Assembly: GCA_963978905.1 (NCBI GenBank)
Contig: OZ022257.1
Coordinates: 33,493,685 to 33,557,684, forward strand
DNA from: Trichostrongylus colubriformis
Taxonomy: Eukaryota; Nematoda; Chromadorea; Rhabditida; Trichostrongylidae
Length of the DNA stretch: 64,000 nucleotides
Direction of reading: 5' to 3'
Position 1 is the stretch's first letter, and the number at the start of each line of letters is the position of its first letter. The translations under genes were made by a program, and so were the position numbers. This document shows positions 38,601-48,124 of the stretch, in pieces. The notes below the pieces were generated by a model. The model searched no databases, was not told where the DNA came from, and saw nothing but the letters and a program-made list of their open reading frames with translations.

Positions 38601-41600
38601 GGGAACGAAGGCTTAGTCAGCTCGGGGTGATTCGTGAGATTTCTTTTTCAACCGCGCGTGTGAGATTGATCACCGCTAACTTCCTATTATACTTGACATG
38701 CAAACTGGTCTACTTCGAAAGCACTAGTCTCTTACGCTGTTGCTTTTCCATGACGAATTTTTTGTATGAATTTGATTCTTCCCTTGCAATCGCGATAAGT
38801 AAATGTAAGTGAACTTGAGAGACATTTCAAAAAATCTAAGAAAAGGAATTTAAAAAACGAAGCCAACCTAAGCCTTCGGAGAAACGACGTCCTCAAATTT
38901 CAAAAGAAGTTGTTGCACGGATGGACGAGGAGTGGGATGATCTGTTTCATCCCTTTGGACCCGACGTCGCGCGTTCTGGCTAGCATAGGGTGGTTTTGTC
39001 CAGTTGTGCGTAGAATTCAGGCTTCCTTCTTTAGTAGTTGATGACCTTAAAAGTGAAGTATCTCACATAGTGGGCGACTTCTTCAAATTTATTCCCTCAT
39101 TCAACTACTTCTGTCTGCTATTCAGGGTGCTGTTTATCTGTTAGAATATGGCATTGACAATCCACCTGTCTCATGTCTGCAAGACGGTGGTTGGGATGAC
39201 ATAAAGCCATTTTGCGACAAAATGTTCCAGTACTTCACACGATTCGCTACAAAAGGGTAAGAGATTACATTGAATCTGATTTCAGCCCTCACGTAAGATA
39301 TCGCTGATCCAAGTCAACGTAAACGCCTGCTAAACAATGGGCCCTGACTAGGTGTAGGCCAGGACCCGAGTTAGATCGAGGTGTTTGCACCTCTTGCGTG
39401 TGGCCAAATCACAGCAGAAGCAGCTTGGTATTGTCACGCGCGGTGAACTGATGTGAGCGTCTCGGCGAAGGTCCGCACTGACTGCCCTCAAGACATGAAA
39501 GTTGGAAAATTTGACGTTCATCAACCTTCTTTGAGATGAACCACTTTTGATTTTCGTTTTGATTTATGGAAGCTGCATTGTGTGAGCACTCTAGGCAGGG
39601 TTAGACTCGCCGAGGAATCGTCGCCGGGGTTGTGTTTTGGGTTAGAAAGCTGGGTCTTCTTCTGGGTTGAAGGGTCAGAATTTTAAAACTTTTTAAACCT
39701 CGACTCCCACGCTTGAAGAAATTTTTGGACCGGTTAGACGATCTCTAGAATGCTCTTAAGGTCATTAATCGATAATAGTGCTTTCCATAAGGTGGCACTG
39801 GTATGACTACGTGTGACGGCTGGGACACACAGGGAGTAGGCCCTCCAGATCACGCGGTGCCCTGGCACATCCCTTAAACTTGTTCTTTATAAAGGTTTTC
39901 TCTAGAAATATTTTGAAAAGCGAGAAGAGCTTGTACAAGAAGGATAGGATTTACTTTAACAAACTGCCTAAATAATTTATGTTACAGGGCAAGGGCCACA
40001 GGCTGTCACAGAGTCACAGGTCTAGGTGGAAATCCGTGTGTCCCAACCCACGCCCTCCGAGACATCCTTTTAGAAGGGGTTCTATTTTTTGAAATTTTCA
40101 CGTGACACCTAGACTATGAATGTGGTAGTAGCACCACATGCTACTGTCCCACCATCCTTTCGTACGATGAAGCATTTCCGTAAAATGTCTTTTCCAATCC
40201 TAACAGGCTCTAATCGTATATTGATTAGAGGAAGCAACTCATGATCAATATCCGGATGACGGAAGTAGTTATGCTGCGGAAGTATTAGAACATACTGACT
40301 TCTGGTCATTCAGGCAACCAACAAAAAACAGCTGCGAGCCAACAAACCCAACTTGGCCGGCCATGGGATCATCCAAACGGGACTACCACGTTATACTCAA
40401 GGTATCTACTTGATCCAAGCTTAAAGGGTGACATGGGCGATTCAAAGTGCATTAAAGCTCACTTTTTCATATTTTTCATAGTAATCATTCAAAATAATCA
40501 AATTAATAGAGCATCATTGGCTTTTTGTATTTCGTCACATTGTGCTAATGTTCTCCTTAGAGGCGTAGACTGGGCACCGTGTATGTCCATAGATGGGTGG
40601 GAAGCAGTTTACAACCCTTACTTCAATACATGCATTGTAAATTTGAAGTAATCGCAACTATTTGCTAAGTTCTTTTCGCTCTGCTTGTGTGGTGAGAAGT
40701 CGCGGAATATCATTTCGATGAGATGTGGCGTCCGGGTGGCTGAACTTCACATTGTGGGAACTCTCAATTGCTTACTTTGGAAGGAAGCGTCCACGAAAAA
40801 AGGGTTTCTTTGTCATTTATGTTGTATTGGGTTGGGGAATAAGTCCCCGCCGTTTTTTTCAACCCCGTTTTTCACATTGTTTCCTTCATCTTTCGACAAA
40901 GCTCATATATGTTTTCGGTGAAGTTTTTTTTGCTCTACAAAATGCTTATATCTGTTTTTCAATTCTTTCGATTACCTGATATTTATGAGGTTTGGAAATG
41001 AAGTAAGCTCAAGGCAAAAAACTAGCACTTGCGCACCTCATCTTTCTCGTCTGCCATTGAGACCAAAAAATGTATGTGTATATGTTTCGATAGAGCTTTT
41101 TCAGCTCTACAGAATGGTACTACTTTTTATTCAAATCGCTCAACTTTTTGCTGTTTTTAAAACTCACAAATGCAGTACTCGCAAAAGTGTGCACTTTTGT
41201 TATCTCCACTTTCTCGCCTACCATCGAGATTGAAGAAGATGTGCATATATGCATTCGATAGAGCTTTCTTTGCTCTACAAGACGATACCACTTTTCTTTT
41301 GTATCCTCTCGTATTTTAGCATGTAGGAATAACCTTCCACCTGATTTTCAATTCAAAACTGCATAATGAATATGATTTTTTTGGCAGAGTGTTCTGCACC
41401 AATCGATAGAGCTCTTTCCGCTCTACAAGATGGTGTTTAAGGTTTTCGCTAGAATAAATTTTTGACATTTTTTAGATCACTTAAAAGTCGACGAAATCGA
41501 ACATTTTTGGCACCATGTGACGAAAATGTTCGATTTCGTCGACTTTTAAGTAATCTGAAAAATGTCAAAAATTTATTCTAGCGAAAACCTTAAACACTAT

Positions 41601-43163
41601 CTTGTAGAGCGGAAAGAGCTCTATCGACTGGTGCAGAACACTCTGCCAAAAAAATCATATTCATTATGCAGTTTTGAATTGAAAATCAGGTGGAAGGTTA
41701 TTCCTACATGCTAAAATACGGGAGGATACAAAAGAAAAGTGGTATCGTCTTGTAGAGCAAAGAAAGCTCTATCGAATGCATATATGCACATCTTCTTCAA
41801 TCTCGATGGTAGGCGAGAAAGTGGAGATAACAAAAGTGCACACTTTTGCGAGTACTGCATTTGTGAGTTTTAAAAACAGCAAAAAGTTGAGCGATTTGAA
41901 TAAAAAGTAGTACCATCCTGTAGAGCTGAAAAAGCTCTATCGAAACATGTACACATACATTTTTTGGTCTCAATGGCAGACGAGAAAGATGAGGTGCGCA
42001 AGTGCTAGTTTTTTGCCTTGAGCTTACTTCATTTCCAAACCTCATAAATATCAGGTAATCGAAAGAATTGAAAAACAGATATAAGCATTTTGTAGAGCAA
42101 AAAAAGCTCTACCGAACACATATATGAGCTTTATCGAAAGGTGAAGGAAACAATGTGAAAAACGGGGTTGAAAAAAACGGCGGGGACTTATTCCCCAACC
42201 CAATATTTGCTGACAAATCCTCATGATAAGTTTCACGCGAAAAAGTGAGAATTCGGATACGATACAGCTCCCCAAATACTCGGCCGAGTGGACGGGACCT
42301 CGAGCGGAAGCCCCGCCCCGTCGTCCGCCACTGTCGGAGTCGCATTGTGAGAACAGAAAGTTACGTAAACAGTTCCACTCTTCGTTCCCAACCGCGGCGA
42401 ACGAAGTAACGATAATGCAACTGAGGCCCCGCCCATCCGGCCAAGATTTGGGAGGCTGCATTTTAGCCGAATTTTCACTTTTTCGCGTGAAACTTTGCAT
42501 GCGGCCCTTATCAAGCAAATACAACATAAATATATGGGTAACAAAGAAACTTTTTTCCCGTGGACGATTCCTCAAGCTCAAGCGTCTCTTATACTCTAGG
42601 GGTCAACGCCAAGTCAGTTCTCGGAGATTCAAATTTTGGAAGTTTTGAGTGGCCGTCACTCGGAGAAACATAAGAATGCCCAAAAATGGAATGGACCAAA
42701 TCAGTGTTCAAGATGTAAGCATTTTTGACAGGCTGAAGGAATCATTGAATGGGAATCAAACTTTCACCTTGCCAGCACTCAGCTGTGGAATAACTTCGTG
42801 AGTCGTAAACTTCCATTAATCTTTTGATGAAATCAGGTGTGACCGATGTTTTCAGCTCCTGGCACTGGACGCGTTAGAATTGAAAGGAAGGCGGGATGAA
42901 GTCTTCAAAGAGGAAACCCAGCTCGAGCCTCACGAAGTTGAAGATGATGTCCAGGTGATCTCCGATATTCCGATAATGCTTTTCTCTTCACACGCCCACG
43001 GTAGTAGAGAAGTTTTCCGAGACGATCTTACGATTATTTCCGTTTCACTGATCGTGTCAACGCACAATTTCAGGAATGGCACCGGAAGGCATCAGAGGAC
43101 GGCGATTTTGACTTCGCCTTAGAACATTCGCTAGAGGACATGCCATTTCACATGGAATTGTGA
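26635..43163 (+). CDS. Secreted carboxylesterase/cholinesterase-like protein, predicted inactive
   Basis: This is an alpha/beta-hydrolase of the type B carboxylesterase family. Exons: 26635-26772, 28819-29022, one ending 29988 (start unresolved), 30038-30149, 31764-31916, 31970-32073, 32127-32213, 34798 to about 34873, 34939-35051, 35256-35352, 38253-38318, 39126-39256, 40314-40401, 42732-42797, 42856-42954, 43074-43163; about 555 aa. MLLSSIPLLLYAGFAVA is a signal peptide, followed by GYLGIRYAEPPVREKRFK, SEDCLFLNLL, FGVSDVINAVKFLRDNAD, MDCLRTKPLSELY, DRDFIAPTQQL, AVYLLEYG, NPTWPAMGSSKRDY and QLWNNFLLALDAL, the family landmarks in order. Active-site elements differ: HGGGF reads HGKF, GESAG reads AEALA, and the His segment reads SCLQDGGWDDI without His. 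Intact frames and phases argue for a functional pseudo-enzyme rather than a pseudogene. The donor of the 34798 exon and an exon between 26772 and 28819 remain uncertain. Confidence 0.85.
26790..27030 (-). repeat. tRNA-derived SINE
   Basis: On the minus strand 26946-26875 resembles a tRNA gene: GGTCTCGGTAGTGCAACGG with an A-box, a B-box CAGGTTCGAGCC, and a partly paired acceptor (GGTCTC with GAGACC). The tail contains TTTCGCATCGCGGGCTAGCA. The same composite occurs at 37735-37855 and 45620-45880. It lies in esterase intron 1 in antisense orientation. Confidence 0.75.
27974..28140. repeat. Short TIR MITE with internal 27-bp tandem repeat
   Basis: Perfect 17-bp inverted ends (TGATGGGGAGGTCACGA) are flanked by TAAG at 27970-27973 and 28141-28144. 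Inside, a unit of about 27 bp (AAAATGGTGGTGATTTAAAC...) repeats about three times between 28022 and 28090. It lies in esterase intron 1. Confidence 0.75.
29174..29550. repeat. Family J foldback
   Basis: Opposed arms share GGTGGGTCGATT, TGATACATTG, CCGTGGGTAACTG and CTGCACCTT. The centre is near 29375. The left arm has an internal duplication (GGGTCGATTTACCTT near 29203 and GGGTCGATTCACCTT near 29242). The second copy is at 34308-34617. It lies in the esterase intron after 29022. Confidence 0.7.
30353..30475. repeat. Family A foldback, left arm only
   Basis: It starts CCAGGGAAGGGTTTTCACTT after TAA (30350-30352) and runs through the family arm (GAAAACCAGAATTGC) to about 30475 without a partner arm. 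It lies 100 bp upstream of a full copy. Confidence 0.65.
30573..31059. repeat. Family A foldback MITE (487 bp)
   Basis: The ends CAAGGGAAGGTATTTTACTT and AAGTAAAATACCTTCCCTTG are flanked by TTA at 30570-30572 and 31060-31062. The centre differs from other copies: it has its own small palindrome (GTGGGTGATTGGGCTTAGCA with its inverse) and a duplicated GTTGCTGATGGCAAAGTG. It lies in the esterase intron. Confidence 0.88.
32384..32930. repeat. Family H TIR element (547 bp)
   Basis: The ends CAGGGGTGCCAAAAAAAGTG and TACTTTTTTCTGGCACCCCCTG lie between TA dinucleotides. Most of the inside is the inverse of the 8889-9623 element, about 190 bp shorter. It sits in the esterase intron after 32213 and almost touches family I (4-6 bp apart). 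Confidence 0.78.
32937..34001 (-). mobile_element. Family I DNA transposon with partial HTH transposase
   Basis: The inverted ends CCATTTCCACTTTGAACTGG and CCAGTTCAAAGTGGAAATGG are flanked by TA (32935-32936 and 34002-34003). Subterminal DNA on both sides carries tandem copies of a unit of about 50 bp built on TTTTCAAACCACCTGGGACA. A minus-strand open frame (33688 to about 33226) encodes a helix-turn-helix protein. The DDE domain is missing, so the copy is internally deleted. TA duplications and the HTH type suggest the Tc1/mariner/IS630 superfamily. Confidence 0.72.
33226..33688 (-). pseudogene. Transposase N-terminal helix-turn-helix region, DDE domain lost
   Basis: From ATG 33688 the frame reads about 155 plausible residues and then runs on into terminal repeat DNA to 32996. 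Residues 35-75 form a helix-turn-helix (KEILVKLVQVGRRSIHEAAH, then VAGVNESTARNIISAYRKEG). A second, winged-helix-like part follows (IEEIVEQHPEDNTLRKIQER and VSSIFKALRKLKIELKR). This two-part layout resembles the paired-like DNA-binding region of Tc1/IS630 transposases. It was presumably an active transposase once and could now only bind DNA if expressed. Confidence 0.65.
34308..34617. repeat. Family J foldback, second copy
   Basis: The ends TTGAAGGCACATTCCGC and GCGGAATGTGCCTTCAA match those of 29174-29550. The inside shares CTGCACCTTTTTCGCC and its inverse. The arms meet near 34450. It lies in the esterase intron before exon 34798. Confidence 0.72.
35788..36157 (+). mobile_element. Short deleted family E mariner
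   Basis: This copy of about 370 bp starts ATAGGTTGTTC and ends CGTTCCCTACAACCTCA. It keeps only the 3' third of family E (GACTACCTCAAGTAGC and CCCAAACTTCTGGACAGCTT blocks). It lies in the esterase intron between 35352 and 38253. Confidence 0.65.
36190..36615 (+). pseudogene. Possible relic or alternative esterase exons
   Basis: Two segments inside the esterase intron 35353-38252 resemble the exons on either side of it. 36211-36240 reads PNQTDKEVR. A segment up to 36615 reads AIISGRQLVGPALEICTEQV then TSQGAYDHK before GTGAGG. The second matches the position of the real exon 38253-38318 (LLDRDFIAPTQQLV), but its phase does not fit exon 35352. It may be left from a tandem esterase duplicate or be an unused exon. 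Similarity is judged by eye. Confidence 0.4.
37735..37855 (-). repeat. tRNA-derived SINE fragment
   Basis: It shares with the SINEs at 26790 and 45620 the block TTTTGATTTTTGATAGCTGC, GCAGCCCGTGATGCGAAAGT and GTGAGTGCTGATAA. The tRNA-like part is largely deleted. Confidence 0.6.
39819..40047. repeat. TIR element with GGGACACAC ends
   Basis: The ends GCTGGGACACAC and GTGTGTCCCAACCC are inverted. The inside shares CCACAGGCTGTCACAGAGT with 18926-19000. It lies in the esterase intron between 39256 and 40314. Confidence 0.5.
40827..42203. repeat. Family D long foldback (1377 bp) with hairpin arrays
   Basis: The ends are TTGGGTTGGGGAATAAGT and ACTTATTCCCCAACCCAA between TA duplications (40825-40826 and 42204-42205). 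The two arms of about 685 bp are almost identical in inverse and meet near 41515. Each arm carries four related units of 145-172 bp. Each unit opens with a small hairpin of form TAGAGC-N6-GCTCTA (near 40922, 41089, 41260 and 41406 in the left arm). It has no transposase; the open frames in the arms merely mirror each other. It lies in the last large esterase intron (40402-42731). Confidence 0.92.
42228..42495. repeat. Family M TIR MITE (268 bp)
   Basis: Imperfect terminal repeats of about 70 bp start AAGTTTCACGCGAAAAAGTG and end CACTTTTTCGCGTGAAACTT. The pairing continues through CCCCAAATACT/AGATTTGGG and CGGGGC/GCCCCG. It begins 24 bp after the family D element, in the same esterase intron. 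Confidence 0.8.
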
Positions 43164-43387
43164 TCTCCTCAAATGCTGAACTAAGGATAAGGCTCATCGG
43201 CTTCTATCGCTGTATTTTTAGCCCCTATTCTAGGCAGAGCAGCATTGATTTGTTAAACTTCCTCGCTTTCTGAGTTAGCGCTACTGCTTTTTCTGCGGTG
43301 TAGCACCACAGACTTCTTGAATAATTGTTTCACCTAACGAGGTGTAGATGTGTTATTTGTGACTTCCTCCCAATCTTCAGTGATCTA

Positions 43388-44961
43388 CAGTGCGTTTCAT
43401 AATTATAAGGTCACCCCCAAATTTCCGGTTTTCAGAACACACAGCCAGCCAAAAATTTTTTAAGTATTTTCTAACAGATTCCCCACCACAGAAAACCCTT
43501 CCATACTAGTTTTGATGACATTACCTTATAGCCCGTTTTTTCTATAAATATTTTCTGATTTTCGTGCCGTTTCATAATTATAAGGTCACTCCGAAGAAAG
43601 AGGAGATTTGCTAGAGTTAACAGCGCATTCGAAGGAGCTCATAATCTATGGTTCCCTCCTGATTAAGAACGACATCAACCAGCCGCTTGGGGAAGTAGAA
43701 AGGAAATTTCGAAGAGCCTTACCACAGATATTGTTCCAGTCTTCAACAATTGCCTGTTTCAGGAGCTTTGCTTCCTAGAACTGGCGATTATTGGGGTAAA
43801 TATTTTTGTGGCGATGTCTTCCAGGTCTCCCCAATAGAGCTGAGACCAAGACTGCATGTTATCTATTGCTGGAGGTCCGTATTTCGGAACTTTAACCACG
43901 ATTCCGTTGAATGACCTACGTGAACAACAGCCTTGTCATGCTGTTAGACACAATTATGAAGAGCCGGTCAGCTCCAAAAGGCGGTTGATTTCTTCGTAGG
44001 ATCTTTTAGCAGCCTCTGGAGTCCATACTACAGGTTTCGAAGGCAAGGTTCAATGCAACCTCATTGCCGAAAACCACTCAGACCATCACCCTTCTCCCAG
44101 AAAAATTGCCGAGGCTCCGCTAGATCGACGCACTTCCCAGACCAAGCTAGTACTACCTCTACCCGTCAGCACCATACAAATAGAGTACTTTCAGACTCAA
44201 AAGTACAATTCGGATGGAATTATTCGCATGCAGGGTGCAACTGCCATACAAATACAGTTCCGTTCAATCCGTGGCTCAAGAACAACTTTATGAATTGAAG
44301 TCGTTCCGCCCTATGGTGTGCTGTAGGCCTCGGAAACTACTTCATTATTTCTTCAGTGATGTTTCTGCTCCTTCCTCGCTGCTGTACACGCTGTGATTCC
44401 AGACTAAAGATGGTTTAACTCCAAACAAATCAGGTCCATGGAGGAGGTGCTGTAGGAAGTGCCCCCCACAATCCCTTCCTCGTTAATGGTAATAATCTCA
44501 AGAGGGAATCCAGAGCCTGAAAAACATCTTAAGACATTGAATCTCTCAGATGTCATCTAACTGAGCACAGGTATCTTCCGATTCTTTTTGGAATGGCTCT
44601 CAAACTGAACCTAGCATCACAAGAATCCCAAATCTGGGCTTTTCTCTTGGAACATAGAAGCTAGCCACAAGACAATTGAATATGTATCTCGAAGATGTAT
44701 TTGGAAGACAAATCTACCGTCACAGACCTGCCGGGACCTTAACTTTTTTCTTTTTTCAGGGTGACCTTATAATTATGAAACGGTGCAAAAAAACAAAAAA
44801 TACTCCTAAAAACATAAGGTAAACGAGACTGCTACCAAAAATCAGACACGGGGGTTATTTCAGGTGAGGAATCCGTCTATGAGACTGAAAAGATCCCTCA
44901 ATGGAGTGTTGTCCAGAAAACCTGAAATTCAGGGGTGACCTTATAATTATGAAACGCACTG
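43388..44961 (-). mobile_element. Degenerate Tc1-like transposon with doubled terminal repeats
   Basis: The outer ends CAGTGCGTTTCATAATTATA and TATAATTATGAAACGCACTG lie between TA duplications (43386-43387 and 44962-44963). A second copy of the same motif lies 177 bp in from each end (43565-43590 and 44758-44785), the IR/DR arrangement known from Tc3 and Sleeping Beauty. On the minus strand about 43770-43690 reads KQAIVEDWNNI and NFLST, a Tc1 transposase C-terminal signature. Frames are broken elsewhere. It sits 225 bp after the esterase stop. Confidence 0.82.
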
Positions 44962-45619
44962 TATTAGTGATAGTGATCGAGAAAGTAATTTTTATAAATT
45001 TAGCGTTTGGGTGTGTGGGATTTTATCGGTACCAACTTGTGCATTCCTCCTTCCAGTGTGTGGAAACTCGATGAAAACTTTAATAAAGCCCCCATATTCC
45101 GTCCATAGTACCCCACTCGACCATGTGACCTTGCAAGACCATATTTTTTCAATCTGACCTTATAGTGCTTTATTTTGAATGTACGTGCTGTGCGTTTCTT
45201 ACTTTGATATGATGAATTTTCTCTTGAAAAACTGTCCTTTTTCAATTCCTCCTCTAAACTTTTTGCCTTTAAATATAGCAGGAGCAGCAATTCTGAAGGA
45301 AAGCTCGAAGACAGTTGTTGGGGTAGTGTGGCCAGTGAGGAATCCCTGAAAGGAGTCATTCACGTGGAAGCTAGAGTCTAAAGCTTATTTTTTGCGAAAC
45401 CCCCGCCCAGCTCCCTCCACCAGCTGTATAGACGCCGTAGCCTTTAACATCTGACGCCTTTCAGTAACAGAGCTCATCTCCTAGCGAGCGACGCAATTTC
45501 TGCTTGCCTAAAATGGGAGAGACCAACGAGCTGCGGCAGAGTTGAAGATTTTCTGCACGCACTCGAATAGCCATGTCTTATGTTAGGTTTTTTTCAAAAC
45601 AGCTGATTATTTATTTCTC
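44962..45619. other. Intergenic; one unassigned minus-strand open frame
   Basis: A minus-strand frame 45359-45000 (119 codons, Ser/Lys/Leu rich) shows no family motif. I do not call it a gene. I recognise nothing else. Confidence 0.4.
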
Positions 45620-45880
45620 GATACTTTTGATTTTTGATAGCTGCTGATTTTCGCCACAGCCCGCGATGCGAAAGTTGGCACAAGTAAGTATGCGAGTTAT
45701 GGGCAGAAGCGTCGTTCTCACGCGGAACTCGAACCCGCACTTCATGCTTTGCGCGCATATGTGCTGATCCATTACACTACCGATACCCCCTTCACTTTAA
45801 CTCAGCTTCTGAATAGCATATTTGCCATAGCTTATCACCATTCACACACACAACGTGTTGAGCCAGTTAGCCAATGTCGG
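45620..45880 (-). repeat. tRNA-derived SINE, best tRNA-like head
   Basis: On the minus strand 45790-45710 reads GGTATCGGTAGTGTAATGGA, then a B-box GGGTTCGAGTTCC, as in Pol III promoters of tRNA genes. The acceptor stem does not close well, so it is a SINE rather than a working tRNA gene. The flanking composite matches 26790-27030. Confidence 0.75.
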
Positions 45881-45960
45881 CATCGAACTCGAATGTCAAA
45901 AGGTGCTATCACGAGGTTCATGTAAACTTCTGTCAGCCACGTATGGCTGACACGGTCGGG

Positions 45961-46715
45961 TTAAAGACACCAGGAGGGGGTAATTTTGGCTTACTGTAGA
46001 ACGGACGTAGTGTGGACGGGTTTGAGTGGCCGCCATTGCACAAACTCGCCAATTTGACGCCTTGGCATGGTGCCAAAAGAAGATGGTTCTATTATAGATT
46101 TGTTTTTTCCTTTTAGTTTTTACTTTGTTCTTTCTTATATTGTTTCTAGATGTACTTACGGGTCAAATAAGTCGAGGGGGGGGGGGGGGAAGAGACGCAA
46201 AATTTTCACCCACGTCAAAGCTTCTTTCCCTTCCTAGGGTTAGGCTAAAGCAGATGAGACCTATGCTTTGACAGATGCTTTTTAATGTGGGAGGAGGGGA
46301 TATCAATTTTAGCCTAAGCCTAGTAAGGGAAAGGAGCGTCGACGTCGACGCAAAGTTGCGTCTCCCCCCCCCCCCCCCCCCCGACTTTATTTGACCCTTC
46401 TGAGATTTTCAGGTATAGAAATGCAGAATTAAGAAGATCCATAAGTAAACAAGTAAAATATGAAGAGGAGAGGAAATAATTCAAAAATAAGGTACATCAG
46501 GCCGAAGACAAGCTTTAAAATGAACGAAGCGTGGCTCGGCCATGGAAGCTTGCAGTTCGGACGGAAGCGCGCCCTGGGGGCAAATAGCGCCCTATGGCGC
46601 GTTTTTCAACGCCGGTTTCGTTACACATTGTATCTACCGAACCCATATGTTTGTTTTCAGACGCCATTGTTTTTGTAAACGCTATTCCGCCCTTGCCCCC
46701 TCCCGGTGCCTTTAA
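45961..46715. repeat. Family C element carrying a family B insertion
   Basis: The ends TTAAAGACACCAGGAGGGGG and CCCCCTCCCGGTGCCTTTAA are inverted. The left 190 bp match the 8228 and 46829 copies in order. At 46160 the sequence switches to family B and resumes at 46398 with DNA not found in the short copies but shared with 51483-52244. Confidence 0.8.
46160..46397. repeat. Family B MITE nested in family C
   Basis: It runs from GGGTCAAATAAGTCGAGGGG to ACTTTATTTGACCC with subterminal G and C homopolymers of about 14 and 20. No 8-bp duplication is visible at this site. The same junctions occur at 51682 and 51913. Confidence 0.85.
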
Positions 46716-46828
46716 GTACCGGATCTATACCCATTATAAAGCAAATCAGACCTTCCAAAATTCTTTCTGACTTCATACACTGCAGGATCCTTATTAAAGT
46801 TATCAAAGAACTCGGGACGCCAGAGCAG

Positions 46829-47295
46829 TTAAAGACACCGTAAGGGAGTAATTTTGGCTTACGGTAGAACAGACGTAGTGTGGACGAGTTCAAGTGACCG
46901 CCATTGCACAAACTCGCCAATTTGACGCCTTGGCATGGTGCCAAGAGAAGATGTTTCCATTATAAAGTTGTTCATTCCTTTTATCTTCTCCTTTGTTCTT
47001 TCTTATATTGTTTTTAGATGTACTTACATGAATGTTAATGTAGTTGGGAATGGCCACTCCACTGCGCTGGGAGTCAGGTGCCACAACTAAAGTTGGCCCG
47101 CGGCCGTCTCCTACAAGCGGACAACTCGGAACGCCAGTGCGATGATGCGAATGAGGCGCGAATACACACCGCAGCGATGCACTTTTGAGTTCGGGTTTTT
47201 TCACCGGTTATCGCTTCTAACCTTCTGCGTTCGTTACGAAATGCTCATTTCTTTGTATGTTTCTCTTGTTTCGGACCCCCTTCCGGTTCCTTTAA
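46829..47295. repeat. Family C element, short form (467 bp)
   Basis: It runs TTAAAGACACCGTAAGGGAG to CCCTTCCGGTTCCTTTAA, 113 bp after the long copy. The content matches 8228-8692 in inverse. Confidence 0.78.
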
Positions 47296-48124
47296 CGAGC
47301 GATCTAAGGAGTGGCCAGCCCTTTTTTGGCTGAGTTACCCTATTTGAGAACGACTTCCCTTCTCTTATCTTCTAAAAAGAAAGACAGCACAACAGCAAAG
47401 CTGTTCCATCAAAAATGAAAAACGGCGAAAAGAGTGGTTACAGTATCATTTTGAAGCTACGCAAAAGCGGCTTGGAATCAAACCAGGATAGCTCGAATTG
47501 TGATCTGAAGCTGAAATTCAATACAGATGTGAGAATGCACGCTCACATTTTTCTGCCCTTTACTTGGAGAGTTCTTCAGAAACATCCAGCTGTTAGAACT
47601 TTGAACAGTTTGTAGGTGGCTGTATTATTACGCGTCGCAGTATGTTATTGTTATTCACTGTAATGCTGCACCATTTCGTAATCGTTATCACCGGACCAGC
47701 AGATGGGTTGGCTTTCTGCTAAAAACTAAAGACTAAAAAAGAGAAATAGCTTATATTCAAAACATTTTGATTAGGACGAGATGAGCTCCTTTCCTCTTCC
47801 TCCCTTAACTCGGCGATTTCCTGTCGGTCTCTTCCGAAATCAGCGCTGAACCACCATTCAAGAGGAATTGTTGCCACTCACTATCGCCTACGGAGCACAT
47901 GTCTTCTAACCCTTAATCACGCTTGTTGCCCCTTACGGTGCCTCCAAAGACTAACGTAGAGACATGTTCCAAACGCACACTTCATCTTAAGACTGCTTGT
48001 AAATAGTATTGGACTATCTACATATTTGTCGTGTTGTCCATAAAATAGCCACTCATGATTCTCGCAACGATAGCCAATTGCCGGTTGCACGTCTAACAAC
48101 GCTGCCTCACAACGCCTTTTCGAC
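47296..48124. other. Intergenic upstream of the ACBP gene
   Basis: No feature is supported. Short open frames lack recognisable motifs. Confidence 0.4.

Noticed and set aside
40571..40651. Last esterase exon reading DWAPCMSIDGWEAVYNPY
   Set aside because: Its phase does not fit exon 40314-40401, and the exons at 42732, 42856 and 43074 supply a family-like C-terminus in phase.
40985..42045. Mirror-image 82-codon open frames as duplicated genes
   Set aside because: They are the two arms of one palindrome and the frame follows the repeat unit; there is no motif.
45000..45359. 119-codon minus-strand frame
   Set aside because: Low-complexity Ser/Lys/Leu composition, no motif, no splice context; left unassigned.
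45706..45790. A functional tRNA gene
   Set aside because: The B-box is good, but the acceptor stem does not pair and the same composite body occurs at 26790, so it is a SINE head.
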